64,000 nt of DNA from Anaerofustis sp. (GCF_019420015.1 NZ_JAHZIA010000011.1:4269-68268); one strand, 5' to 3'; shown: positions 16,806 to 25,252, counted from the first letter of the stretch. Notes: a model not told the origin generated them from the letters alone. Made by a program: numbers and translations.

Positions 16806-16833
16806 CTATTTAATATTTAAGGAGGTATTTATT

Positions 16834-16980
16834 ATGACGTATGAAAGATGCAAGAAATTAATTCAAAATGGTAGCTATGAACAAGAAGATATGCTTAAAA
16901 AGTTAGATGTGTTTCTTCTTGCAGATAGAATTACTACAGAGCAATATAATGAACTTGTTAGTATGATGGAAAAAGAATAA
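16834..16980 (+). CDS. Small conserved fibre-region protein
   Basis: A 48-residue protein behind AAGGAGG. MTYERCKKLIQNGSYEQEDM followed by DVFLLADRITTEQYNELVSM is a short helical family common next to tail genes of Clostridia phages (reminiscent of XkdX-type small proteins). Role unknown. Confidence 0.65.
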   Translation: MTYERCKKLIQNGSYEQEDMLKKLDVFLLADRITTEQYNELVSMMEKE

Positions 16981-17004
16981 TAAACTTTATTGGGAGGGTA
17001 AAGT

Positions 17005-17896
17005 ATGGCTGGGATAAATGAATTTCTTATATTTGATGAGAACAATAAAAATACAATAACAAACGAAATGTATTCAGTAGATGAGCAGAGAATAAATGGT
17101 GTAGAGGGGGGGGCTTGCAAGATCAAGTCTTTATAACAAGTCCATTAGGCAAGCTACTATAATAGGAAATGCTATAGGTCAAATTATATCTGAAAATGGT
17201 TATAATGCTAAAGAAGATGCAAGTTTAAAAGATAATTTGCAAAACGGATTAATGAGATCTGATAATGTTAAGATACCGAATGATTTTGTTTCACAATTAG
17301 GTGGAAGTGATGTAAATGAAGTTTTAGAGAAATTAAATAAAAATTATAATGATTTTGCTAAAACAGTTATGAAAAGAAAATTAATAAAAAGTACAAAAAT
17401 AAATATAGATGAAGATTGCTATTATTTAAATGAACAAGTTGCAAATTTGATAGAAAATATTGATATACAAGAGTTTAATAAATATATAAATTTGGAATTT
17501 GAGGTAATTGGAGAAGCAGAATTTGAAACTACAAGAAGTAATTCGCAAGTGTATGTTAAACTTTGTATCGGAAGAGAATTGAATGACGAACCGTATTCAA
17601 CTGATAAATGTATGTTAATGAATTTCTATTTAGATTCTACACAATCAAAAAATAGAAAGTATAAGTTTAATGATAGAAAATTTTATTATATAAATAAGGA
17701 AATAAATTTAAATTATAATCATGTAGATAATATACCGGAGCATGTTAATTTTTCATCATTAGTAACATCATATGATAATTTTGAAGTTTGGAATGGCAAT
17801 AAAATTTTATTGCAATTTCGTACACCAAGATCAACACCGGGTGAATATAAATTTAATATAAATTTTACTGTGAATATTTATAGTTATTATGTTTAA
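17005..17896 (+). CDS. Receptor-binding cassette 2, phase-variable and out of frame here
   Basis: The ATG at 17005 follows GGGAGGG. It encodes the shared N-terminus (MAGINEFLIFDENN, then RINGVEGG) and then meets a G8 tract. In this sequence translation ends at TAA 17134-17136 after 43 residues. With G7 (or G10) the frame gives VEGGLARSSLYNKSIRQAT, aligning exactly with the paralogs, and continues to 17896 for 296 residues. The C-terminal 200 residues are a unique domain, presumably the binding head. Confidence 0.75.
17106..17113 (+). repeat. G8 homopolymer tract
   Basis: Eight G residues at the codon position where intact paralogs read VESG. G7 or G10 restores the frame of the gene at 17005. 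Confidence 0.9.
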
Positions 17897-17916
17897 AATA
17901 AAGAAAGGAAAAATAA

Positions 17917-18497
17917 ATGTCAGGAATAAATGAGTTTCTTGTGTTTGATGAAAATAATCAAAATTCTTTAACAAATGAAGCCTACTCAATAGACGAACAA
18001 AGGTTAAATGGAGTGGGGGGGGTATAGCAAGATCAAATTTGTATAATAAAGCAATGAGGCAGGCCACTTTACTTTCAAATGCTTTTGGACAATTATTGTC
18101 TGAGAAAGGTTTAAATGCTAAAGAAGATGGGACGTTAAAAAGCAATATATATAGTTTATTTAATGCTAAAAATATAATTGTGGATGGTATGGGAACTGTA
18201 GATGATGTTTTGAAAGAAAATAGGTTTAGAACTGGAAGTTATGATGGTGATGGTAGTAATGTTAGAAAAATAAGTTTAGATATATCTCCACAAGGCGTAC
18301 TTATCATGGGCGATTTTATAGTAATGTTTGAATGCAAAATATTTTATGCCGAATTTACTAATATAAATGGCAATCGTATAACAAACACAGAAACATATTT
18401 ATGTTCTGATGATGGGTTTTACGTTGGAATTTCGCAAGGATGGAATAAAAATACTAATGAAAAAGGCAATAAATATTATTATTTTGCGTTTTATTGA
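17917..18497 (+). CDS. Receptor-binding cassette 3, phase-variable and out of frame here
   Basis: The ATG at 17917 follows AAAGGAAAAATAA. The shared N-terminus (MSGINEFLVFDENNQNS, then RLNGVGG) runs into a G8 tract and stops at TAG 18025-18027 after 36 residues. G9 gives VGGGIARSNLYNKAMRQAT, colinear with the paralogs, and reads to 18497 (193 residues). The C-terminal domain is again unique and beta-rich. Confidence 0.75.
18015..18022 (+). repeat. G8 homopolymer tract
   Basis: Eight G residues at the same cassette position as the tract at 17106. G9 or G6 restores the frame. Confidence 0.9.
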
Positions 18498-18553
18498 TTA
18501 ATTATAAATTTATTGCATTCAAAATATATAAATAAAACAAAAGGAGGTTTATT

Positions 18554-20479
18554 TTGCCTGGTATAAATGAATTTTTAATTTTTGATGAAAATAACAATAA
18601 TTCAATGACAAACGAGGCTTATTCAACAGATGGACAGCGTTTAAACGGAGTGGAGTCTGGAATAGCAAGGTCAAGTCTATACAATAAAGCATTAAGACAA
18701 TCCACTACAATGGTAAATGCTATTGCTCAAGTAATGTCTGATAGAAATATTGATGCCAAAGAAGACAGTACAATAAAAGAAAATGTTGAAAAACTTTTAA
18801 AAGGTGATGGCATTATACCACCTGGTGGCGATATTATAAATTCAAGTAGTATGTATTATGTAGAAGAAAATGATAAAACTTCTACAATGAAATATCTTGA
18901 AAATTTATTCGACATTTGCTATCCGGGAACAAGAGCATGTTTGTTGACTATATATAATGGTACATGGGTTATTTTTTTAAAAAGAGTTTCAGGATATGCT
19001 ATAAGCAATAGTAATACGACTTATCCAATACTAATTACATATAATGAAAGTACAAAAGCAATAAAAGAAATAAAAAATAGACAAAGTGGAGGGGCATATA
19101 ATACAACTTACATTTATGCATGCTGGAATAGCCAAAGAAATAAGGTTTTAATACTTGCTACAGAAAATGGATCTTCAGGCTCTTTGTATTTAGACACTTA
19201 TACTATAGGAGCAAATAATACAGTAAGAGTAAAAAGCACAGGATATTCATATGATTCATCATATGCAAATGGTGCTTTTTATATGGATGATGGTATTGCA
19301 TTAGTAAAGCCTGGTAGCACAAATGGTAATATTGATTTGTTATATGTAGATTATTCAGGAAATGGCGAATTGATAGATATAAATATAAGTGGTATTGCAA
19401 CAAGAATTAATACTATAAATATATTAAGTGAACAAGAAATTGATAGTACATATAAGTATGTGTATGTAGCACATGGAAATGAAAATAGGTATCAAGCATT
19501 TGTTTTAAAAATAAATAAAAATAATAAAGATAATGTTGTTGCATATTGTTTGAGTACAAATTTAACAGATGTTGTAACAGGCATATCTTTTGATACATCT
19601 AAAAATCAATTTTTAGTTACATTTATTTTAGAAGAAAATGAAGAAGATAATAGAATAGGCTATGTATCAGAATCAAGTCTTGTGGAAAATGGGGTAACAA
19701 GAATAACAACAGTACCTTATAGTAGCAATAATGCAACATATAATATTAATACAATTGGACCTTTGATAAGATTTTATAATAATAAATTTATAGCTATTTA
19801 TCAAAGTCAATATATAGAAATAACAAGTATAACTTCATCGTCAGGATATAAGTCTTATAATATATATGAAAATGAGATTAGCCAATATCCAGGATGCACT
19901 CCATATATTTTAAATGGAAGTGTATATTTTATAAGTGATTTTAAAAGTAAAGATGTAAGTATGAGTTCTATTAGTACTAAATATGATGAATATTTTGTAG
20001 AAGAATTTTTACCGTTTCCTGTTAAAGCTTTTAAATATAAAGAGGGTCAGTATAGTTACACAAAAATAAGTGTAAAAAATAGTGATAATGAAAAGATAAG
20101 TGATTTTCCTTTGTATATAATTGATACAGTTACATATTTAGGTACAGGTGTTTATATTTTGCTACAATCTAATGTTAATACTTTAGGAATGACAAATATG
20201 ATTACAATTCCTGAAACTGTGTTAAAAAAAGGTTTTGATGGAATATTTGTTAAATCTAAAGCAGGCAGTCAATTGATTGCTTTGAATGGTACAAAGAGGT
20301 ATTTCACGGATAGTAGTTATGATATTGATCTAACAGATGATTATATAGTTTGTAAAAACAATAATAAATTAATAATTACATCTCAATCAAATCCAGTTTT
20401 AGGTTGTAATGAAAAAGATGTGTTATATAAAGTGTATTTCTTCAAATTCTCTAATGATGTTGGTATGATAGGTGATTAA
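18554..20479 (+). CDS. Receptor-binding cassette 4 (long, intact)
   Basis: A 641-residue protein from TTG 18554 behind AAGGAGG at 18541-18547. The shared N-terminus (PGINEFLIFDENNNN, then RLNGVESGIARSSLYNKAL) is intact; GTGGAGTCTGGA stands where paralogs have poly-G. The remaining 550 residues are beta-rich, with repeated hydrophobic strands and Tyr/Ser/Asn-rich loops, compatible with a propeller or fibre head, but I do not recognise a family. It is probably the constitutively made receptor-binding protein of this array. Confidence 0.75.
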   Translation: MPGINEFLIFDENNNNSMTNEAYSTDGQRLNGVESGIARSSLYNKALRQSTTMVNAIAQVMSDRNIDAKEDSTIKENVEKLLKGDGIIPPGGDIINSSSMYYVEENDKTSTMKYLENLFDICYPGTRACLLTIYNGTWVIFLKRVSGYAISNSNTTYPILITYNESTKAIKEIKNRQSGGAYNTTYIYACWNSQRNKVLILATENGSSGSLYLDTYTIGANNTVRVKSTGYSYDSSYANGAFYMDDGIALVKPGSTNGNIDLLYVDYSGNGELIDINISGIATRINTINILSEQEIDSTYKYVYVAHGNENRYQAFVLKINKNNKDNVVAYCLSTNLTDVVTGISFDTSKNQFLVTFILEENEEDNRIGYVSESSLVENGVTRITTVPYSSNNATYNINTIGPLIRFYNNKFIAIYQSQYIEITSITSSSGYKSYNIYENEISQYPGCTPYILNGSVYFISDFKSKDVSMSSISTKYDEYFVEEFLPFPVKAFKYKEGQYSYTKISVKNSDNEKISDFPLYIIDTVTYLGTGVYILLQSNVNTLGMTNMITIPETVLKKGFDGIFVKSKAGSQLIALNGTKRYFTDSSYDIDLTDDYIVCKNNNKLIITSQSNPVLGCNEKDVLYKVYFFKFSNDVGMIGD

Positions 20480-20480
20480 A

Positions 20481-20855
20481 ATGAATGTAAAATATGCATT
20501 AGATATAAAAACAAAGACATTGTATAAAGATATTGATTTAGATGTAAATGATGATTTATATATATTTCCTGAAGATTTTTTAATGATATATAAAATGCCA
20601 GGTAAATTATATTCAGGTTTTATAGATTTTAAAATAGATGAGGAAAGTAGAACCGTTATAGAATGTGTATGGGATGAAAAAAGTTATCAAGATTATTTAG
20701 GGGTTGTAAAAAATGAAGCAGAAGAAAAGCAAAGAAAACTTGATGAAGTTAAAAAAGAAAATAATCTTTTAAAAGCAAAAATAGATGTTTTAAGTCAAAA
20801 TCAGGAATTTCTTGAAGATTGTTTAATAGAAGTAGGTCAAATTATATATGCTTAA
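20481..20855 (+). CDS. Small tail protein with C-terminal coiled coil
   Basis: A 124-residue protein from ATG 20481 behind ATAGGTGAT. The first 75 residues look beta-rich (YALDIKTKTLYKDIDLDVND); residues 80-120 are a coiled coil (AEEKQRKLDEVKKENNLLKA). A beta domain plus coiled coil after the last fibre gene fits a fibre accessory protein or assembly chaperone. Inference only. Confidence 0.55.
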   Translation: MNVKYALDIKTKTLYKDIDLDVNDDLYIFPEDFLMIYKMPGKLYSGFIDFKIDEESRTVIECVWDEKSYQDYLGVVKNEAEEKQRKLDEVKKENNLLKAKIDVLSQNQEFLEDCLIEVGQIIYA

Positions 20856-20893
20856 ATAAGCTATTTTTAATATAAAAAGAAAAGAGGTTTAAA

Positions 20894-21025
20894 ATGATGG
20901 CTATGTTATTTGCAACAAAATTAATTTTAGGAAAAATTACTTATGCAGATGTACCCAATAAGTTAAGAAGTCAGGTAGACACTATTTTAATTGAGAATGG
21001 TGTTGAATATTTAATTGAAAAATAA
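20894..21025 (+). CDS. Small CD1375/XkdX-like protein
   Basis: A 43-residue protein (KLILGKITYADVPNKLRSQV, then an ending like GVEYLIEK). Short proteins with this I-GK-T---VP---R-QV pattern occur beside tail and lysis genes in many Firmicutes phages (CD1375-like). Function unknown. AGAGG precedes the start. Confidence 0.6.
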   Translation: MMAMLFATKLILGKITYADVPNKLRSQVDTILIENGVEYLIEK

Positions 21026-21043
21026 AAAATGGAGGTAATTATA

Positions 21044-21259
21044 ATGAAGGAAATTGCAGAAAGAAATATTTTTGTTAAAAATGCAGATAAAATTAGAGAA
21101 ATTTGTTTAAAAGAAGATGTAGATATTGGAGTAGGTTTAGATATGTTTGTTGCTAACAATAAAATAGAAAGAAGTGAAGAAATAATGAAGCAATACAATG
21201 AATTTAGAGAATTATGCAGAAAACATACACTTGCTAAGATTGTTGAAATGGTTAAATGA
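21044..21259 (+). CDS. Unknown small helical protein
   Basis: A 71-residue protein from ATG 21044 behind GGAGGTAATTATA. Predicted helical (EIMKQYNEFRELCRKHTLAK). Last gene of the fibre unit, followed by a strong terminator. No family recognised. Confidence 0.6.
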   Translation: MKEIAERNIFVKNADKIREICLKEDVDIGVGLDMFVANNKIERSEEIMKQYNEFRELCRKHTLAKIVEMVK

Positions 21260-21284
21260 GATAAAAAATAAAATAAATTAAGCT

Positions 21285-21332
21285 AAAATACCCAGAAATT
21301 AAAAAATAAATTAAATTATCTGGGTATTTTTT
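21285..21332 (+). terminator. Intrinsic terminator ending the tail-fibre operon
   Basis: A perfect 12-bp stem (AAAATACCCAGA at 21285-21296 and TCTGGGTATTTT at 21319-21330) around an AT-rich loop, followed by TT. A promoter begins 14 bp further on. Confidence 0.8.
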
Positions 21333-21343
21333 GTTATTTTGTA

Positions 21344-21372
21344 TTTACAAGCTATTAAAATTGTGCTATTAT
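21344..21372 (+). promoter_or_regulatory. SigA-like promoter, conserved TATTATAATTATAG type
   Basis: TTTACA (21344-21349), 17-bp spacer, TGC-TATTAT (21367-21372), continuing as TATTATAATTATAG. The leader then reads GAGTTATGAGTTAG and leads to AGGAGG and the gene at 21420. Confidence 0.85.
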
Positions 21373-21419
21373 AATTATAGGAGTTATGAGTTAGGTAATG
21401 AAATTTAGGAGGTATGGAT

Positions 21420-21668
21420 ATGTTTGATAGAAGATTTGATGTTGTGAGTGTTTGCGTTTGTGAGTGTGAAAATATTCCGGCATTTAAGATAGGTGCTAAT
21501 GATATTAAAAAGGCAATTGCTGAGTATAAAATATATTCTGATAAAAAAGTTGCTGATTCTTTAGCAAATTTCTTTTCACCACTTAAATATCATGATAGAT
21601 TTAACCAGTCATATTTAGATATTGAGGTGGATGGAAAAAATGTATTTATAGTCAATGGAGACTATTAG
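21420..21668 (+). CDS. Unknown small protein
   Basis: An 82-residue protein. ATG 21420 lies 7 nt after AGGAGG (21407-21412); ATG 21414 would be too close. It contains VVSVCVCECENIPAFKIG. No family recognised. First gene behind the promoter at 21344. Confidence 0.6.
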   Translation: MFDRRFDVVSVCVCECENIPAFKIGANDIKKAIAEYKIYSDKKVADSLANFFSPLKYHDRFNQSYLDIEVDGKNVFIVNGDY

Positions 21669-21687
21669 GTTTAGGTAGGTGGTGAAA

Positions 21688-21978
21688 ATGAGATATTTTA
21701 AAGTAGCAAAGAATACAATAGTTTGCAATAATCCTGTGAAAGAATTATACGATTTGCAGGATGTATATGAAGAATTACACGATTCAGCAAATTTTATGAA
21801 TTTTATGTATGGAGCGGAAATTTCAGATATTGAAGAATTAGATAAAACTATTAATGATTTTTATAATCATGCTTTAATTATTGCTGAAAAAGGCGGCGGG
21901 TTTGATTTGGGAGATTATAAATTGTATATTGAACCCGATGATGTGGATATTTCAAAAATAAAAAGACCTAATTTTTAA
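21688..21978 (+). CDS. Unknown acidic protein
   Basis: A 96-residue protein from ATG 21688 behind GTAGGTGG. Acidic and helical at the centre (YDLQDVYEELHDSANFMNFM). No known motif. It lies between a promoter-proximal gene and the holin. Confidence 0.6.
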   Translation: MRYFKVAKNTIVCNNPVKELYDLQDVYEELHDSANFMNFMYGAEISDIEELDKTINDFYNHALIIAEKGGGFDLGDYKLYIEPDDVDISKIKRPNF

Positions 21979-21994
21979 AGGAGGTATAATTATT

Positions 21995-22240
21995 ATGAGT
22001 GATTTAAAAATTTCCAAAGAAACATTGATAAGAACGATAGTATTAGTTATTGCTCTGCTTAATTCTGTATTGACAATGTGTAATGTTAATCCTTTACCAT
22101 TTAGTGATGAACAGGTTTATGAAGGCGTTTCTGCTGTTATTTCAGTTGTTGCTACTATATGGGCATGGTGGAAAAATAACAGTTTTACAAAAGAGGCTGT
22201 AATTGCTGATGAATATAAGAAAAGTTTAAAAGAAAAATAA
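21995..22240 (+). CDS. Holin, SPP1 family
   Basis: An 81-residue protein with two membrane segments (LIRTIVLVIALLNSVLTM and YEGVSAVISVVATIWAWW) and the conserved ending WWKNNSFTKEAVIADEYKK. This is the SPP1-type holin pattern (RT-L-LAL-N---T--G--PLP, then WWKNNSFT). It opens the inner membrane for lysis. The endolysin gene is not adjacent; it lies about 23 kb away at 45065. AGGAGG precedes the start. Confidence 0.9.
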   Translation: MSDLKISKETLIRTIVLVIALLNSVLTMCNVNPLPFSDEQVYEGVSAVISVVATIWAWWKNNSFTKEAVIADEYKKSLKEK

Positions 22241-22276
22241 ATAATATAATATAAATAAAAATAAAAAGGAGATAAG

Positions 22277-22621
22277 ATGGTAAATAATAGAACGCCTAAA
22301 TTATTTAAAAAAGAAACATATGTTAAAATGATAAATTTATGCGAAGTAGCATTGATAGATAAGCCGGATAATTTAGATTTATTATATACTAAGAGAAAAA
22401 GTGAAAGAGTATTGGAAGAGTTAAATAATGATTTGAGTAACAATATTGCAAAACAAGAAGTTATTAATAAAGCTGGTGAATTAAAAAGTATAATTAAATA
22501 TATTAGTGTATTTTTAAGTGATGTATTAGAAAATAACATTGATATAAATGATGAAAAAGAAAAAGAATATTTTGATCTTTTGTATAAAATATGTAGCAAA
22601 GAATTTAAAGAAATTATATAA
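22277..22621 (+). CDS. Unknown helical protein
   Basis: A 114-residue protein behind AAAAAGGAGATAAG. Predicted all-helical, without membrane segments (NKAGELKSIIKYISVFLSDV). No family recognised. Its stop is directly followed by the promoter at 22628. Confidence 0.6.
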   Translation: MVNNRTPKLFKKETYVKMINLCEVALIDKPDNLDLLYTKRKSERVLEELNNDLSNNIAKQEVINKAGELKSIIKYISVFLSDVLENNIDINDEKEKEYFDLLYKICSKEFKEII

Positions 22622-22627
22622 TTTATA

Positions 22628-22656
22628 TTTACAAAACTATAAAATCATGTTATTAT
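22628..22656 (+). promoter_or_regulatory. SigA-like promoter, conserved TATTATAATTATAG type
   Basis: TTTACA (22628-22633), 17-bp spacer, TGT-TATTAT (22651-22656), then AATTATAG and GTTATGAGTTAG, almost identical to the promoter and leader at 21344. Confidence 0.85.
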
Positions 22657-22703
22657 AATTATAGAAGTTATGAGTTAGAAAAAAAGAAAAGAGGTAGAAA
22701 AAA

Positions 22704-22874
22704 ATGAAAAGATATGAAGTGACTAAAATAAATGTGAAAACGGAAAAAGAATTTAATTTAGGTATATATGACAAGGAAGATGTAAAATTGATAGTAAGAG
22801 GTTATAAGTTCAATGGTCTTTTCTTTGAGAGAAAAAATAGTGATTCAATCTATGTAATAAATGCTGTTGCGTGA
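22704..22874 (+). CDS. Unknown 56-residue protein
   Basis: The ATG follows AGAGGTAGAAAAA. A small, probably beta-rich protein (EFNLGIYDKEDVKLIVRGYK). First gene behind the promoter at 22628. No family recognised. Confidence 0.55.
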   Translation: MKRYEVTKINVKTEKEFNLGIYDKEDVKLIVRGYKFNGLFFERKNSDSIYVINAVA

Positions 22875-22885
22875 TTAGGAGAGAT

Positions 22886-23011
22886 ATGAGTTATTTTGTA
22901 AAAATAAATAATAATTATTTTATGTTTAGAGATAAAATTAGAGCAGAGTTGTTTTTAGAGAAAAGTAAATCTGTTTTAAAAGGAGTTAGTGTAGAGCTTG
23001 TAATTGAGTAG
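22886..23011 (+). CDS. Unknown 41-residue protein
   Basis: The ATG follows TTAGGAGAGAT. The peptide has strand-helix-strand character (YFVKINNNYFMFRDKIRAEL). No family recognised. Confidence 0.5.
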   Translation: MSYFVKINNNYFMFRDKIRAELFLEKSKSVLKGVSVELVIE

Positions 23012-23032
23012 AGAAAGAAAAAGAGGTGTAAT

Positions 23033-23197
23033 ATGAAACGTTATTATATAGTACGATTAGATGGTGTTGATTGGGCTGTGACAGAAGATAGTGAAAAAAT
23101 AAATGAGGCTGTTAATTATTTGAGACAATATTGTGAAGAATGTAAAACAGAATTTAATGTTTTGACAACAATATATAATTTTACTATTAGAAATTAA
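23033..23197 (+). CDS. Unknown 54-residue protein
   Basis: The ATG follows AAGAGGTGTAAT. The protein begins KRYYIVRLDGVDWAVTED, then a helix with two cysteines (YCEEC), then a strand. The shape resembles the other tiny proteins of this cluster. Function unknown. Confidence 0.5.
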   Translation: MKRYYIVRLDGVDWAVTEDSEKINEAVNYLRQYCEECKTEFNVLTTIYNFTIRN

Positions 23198-23239
23198 ATT
23201 TATCTTTAAGATAGTAAAACAATGAAAAGAGGTAGAAAA

Positions 23240-23425
23240 ATGAGAAAATATATTGCGTTTTACGATGATGGGCATGATTACGGTGAATTTGAATTTTATA
23301 GTTCTCATAGAGCAAATAGTAAAGCAAATAAAGAAGATGCTAAAAATACTGCTTATCGTTTGTTTGGTTATAACAGAGCTTTAAATATTAGGATTGAAAA
23401 TACTCAGTTAAAAATGGTATATTAA
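23240..23425 (+). CDS. Unknown 61-residue protein
   Basis: ATG 23240 is chosen because AAGAGGTAGAAAA precedes it; an in-frame ATG at 23222 is less likely. Starts RKYIAFYDDGHDYGEFEFYS, a sequence style seen in small phage proteins of Firmicutes. Function unknown. Confidence 0.55.
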   Translation: MRKYIAFYDDGHDYGEFEFYSSHRANSKANKEDAKNTAYRLFGYNRALNIRIENTQLKMVY

Positions 23426-23455
23426 TTTTGATCTTTTGATAAACGGTGATGAAAT

Positions 23456-23962
23456 ATGATAAATTTAAAAAGAGTTGTTGATGCAATTGTAAATGGTCAA
23501 GAAGCGGACTGGAAAACAGTGAGGCATCAACATGTAGCTTTTGGTGAAGGTGGAGGTTTGATTGCAGGCAATCCAAAAGTTTTTGGGAGTAAGTTTGCAA
23601 ATAAAAAATCATCTTCAAATAATATAAAACAACAAAATGTAGTAAAAGAAATAAAAAAGAATAAAGAAGGTTTGGGTAAAGTAAAATTATCTAAAAAGCA
23701 AGCCAATGTAATTTATGCAAATGGCAAAAATGGTAATTTAAGAATAAAAAAGTGGCTATCAAAGTTAATATATGATGCTTCTGATTATGTAGGATATGAT
23801 GATTTGTTATTAGAATGGTATTCTGAAATATCTGAAAAATCGAAAGAAATTATAAACAATATTTTTTCTAAAAATTTTAAAGAAGCACAGAAATTAATTG
23901 ATGAACTTGAGAAAGAAAATGAATCATATAAATCTAAAAAGATTGGAAATGAATTTTTGTAA
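23456..23962 (+). CDS. Probable head-associated protein with N-terminal WKTV-HV motif
   Basis: A 168-residue protein behind GGTGAAAT. Residues 19-45 read DWKTVRHQHVAFGEGG and then GNPKVFGSKF. This resembles the W-TV-G-HV---G---G-P-V-GK segment I associate with proteins encoded around MuF head genes. The remainder is charged and helical (LSKKQANVIYANGKNGNLRI). It sits two genes before MuF. Packaging into the head is inferred, not shown. Confidence 0.55.
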   Translation: MINLKRVVDAIVNGQEADWKTVRHQHVAFGEGGGLIAGNPKVFGSKFANKKSSSNNIKQQNVVKEIKKNKEGLGKVKLSKKQANVIYANGKNGNLRIKKWLSKLIYDASDYVGYDDLLLEWYSEISEKSKEIINNIFSKNFKEAQKLIDELEKENESYKSKKIGNEFL

Positions 23963-23988
23963 TATTAAAAAAATGAAAGGTGTAAATA

Positions 23989-24288
23989 ATGCCATACAAA
24001 AGTGAAGCTCAGAGAAGATTTTTTAATTCTGAAAAAGGAAAAGAAGTTGTTGGTGAGAAAAATGTTAAAGAATTTAATAAGGAAAGTAAGGGTTTAAAAC
24101 TTCCTGAAAAGGTAGAAGAAAAAGATGATACAATGTTAGAATATGTTAAATCAAGTTTTGATAAATGTGACGAAGACGAAATGCTGAATAAAAGAATACC
24201 AACAATGGGAAAAGCAGAAGATACAAAGTTTATATTAAAAGCATTAAATAGTTTAGAAAAATTTGAAAGATTATGTAAAAAGAAATGA
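23989..24288 (+). CDS. Conserved small phage protein (MPYKSEAQRRFF)
   Basis: A 99-residue protein opening MPYKSEAQRRFFNSEKGKE, a very common N-terminus of small phage proteins near head genes. The C-terminal half is a helical extension. Function unknown. It overlaps the MuF gene by four bases (ATGA). Confidence 0.75.
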   Translation: MPYKSEAQRRFFNSEKGKEVVGEKNVKEFNKESKGLKLPEKVEEKDDTMLEYVKSSFDKCDEDEMLNKRIPTMGKAEDTKFILKALNSLEKFERLCKKK

Positions 24289-25142
24289 AAAAAAAGAATT
24301 TTGATACACCAAAATATATAGAAAGAAAATATGTAACTTTATTAAATAAATTATTAAAGCCAATAAAAAAAGAGGCTTTAAAATATACAGATGATATATC
24401 AAAATTTAAAGCTGTTTTAAAAAATGCATCAAAATCTAAAATTTATAAACGTAAGACAAATGAAATAGTAAAAACAATATCTACTATGTTATTAGCTTCA
24501 AATTCCAGAAGTTGGCGCGAAGCGGCAAGAAAGAGTAGTAGAGGAAAAGAAATTAAAAAAGATATAGAAAAAGAAATCAAAGGTAATGTTTCTAAAAGAA
24601 TGGAAGAGTTGTTTAAATATAACGCTACACTTATAGAAACATTACCTTTGAAAATTTCTGAAGATGTTATAAGGCATATAAATTCAGAAGCGTTTAAAGG
24701 AAAAAGATCTGAAGATATTTCAAAAGAAATAAAAAAGTTTTTTCCTCACAATTCTTCTGCAAGTGCAAAATTAATAGCGCGAACAGAAACAAGTAAATTT
24801 AGTTCAGCTTTGACACAAGCAAGATCAGAAGACTTAGGGGTTTATTGGTATGTGTGGAGAACTTCGGAAGACGTATCAGTGAGAAGTTCTCATAAGATTA
24901 TGGAAGGTGTTTTAGTAAATTATAAACATCCAGCTTCACCTGAATCACTTGATAAAAGACATAAATATAAAAAGATACCATTACCATATCATGCAGGTAA
25001 TATTTATAATTGTAGATGTTATCAGGAGCCTTTGATTGATTTGGATGATATAAACTGGCCGCATAAAGTATATAATTGGAAAACAAAACAGATTGAAGTT
25101 ATGACATTAAGTAAATTCAGGAATGAGTTTTATAATAGATAA
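24285..25142 (+). CDS. Head morphogenesis protein, MuF / SPP1 gp7 type
   Basis: A 285-residue protein. The C-terminal half has LIARTETSKFSSALTQARSE, then YVWRTSEDVSVRSSHKIMEG, and ends with YNCRCYQEPLI. That is the Phage_Mu_F domain pattern (ARTE, W-T--D--VR-SH, PG-NCRC). MuF-type proteins bind the portal and are packaged in small number in the capsid. Here the domain is at the C-terminus with no toxin fused, but candidate toxin genes follow as separate proteins. The portal gene is 13 kb upstream, an unusual separation. Confidence 0.85.
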   Translation: MKKKNFDTPKYIERKYVTLLNKLLKPIKKEALKYTDDISKFKAVLKNASKSKIYKRKTNEIVKTISTMLLASNSRSWREAARKSSRGKEIKKDIEKEIKGNVSKRMEELFKYNATLIETLPLKISEDVIRHINSEAFKGKRSEDISKEIKKFFPHNSSASAKLIARTETSKFSSALTQARSEDLGVYWYVWRTSEDVSVRSSHKIMEGVLVNYKHPASPESLDKRHKYKKIPLPYHAGNIYNCRCYQEPLIDLDDINWPHKVYNWKTKQIEVMTLSKFRNEFYNR

Positions 25143-25178
25143 ATTATATGATTTAGAAGCAAAAGTTTATAAAAAAGA

Positions 25179-25207
25179 TAGACAAAAATAAAAAAATGTG
25201 ATATATT
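25179..25207 (+). promoter_or_regulatory. SigA-like promoter with extended -10
   Basis: TAGACA (25179-25184), 17-bp spacer, TGA-TATATT (25202-25207). The leader leads to AAAGGAGAT and the GTG at 25253. It begins the effector-bay transcription unit. Confidence 0.7.
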
Positions 25208-25252
25208 ATAAGTACAGATTGAGAGAGATAGATTGTAAAAGGAGATAGAAAA

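Noticed and set aside
22117..22599. 160-residue open frame on the minus strand
   Set aside because: Opposes the holin and the following gene, has AT-driven Leu/Ser/Phe composition, and has no ribosome binding site.
23162..23190. Possible promoter TTGACA-17-TATTAG inside gene 23033
   Set aside because: Good -35 and spacing but a poor -10 and no TG; it lies inside a gene, so chance is likely.
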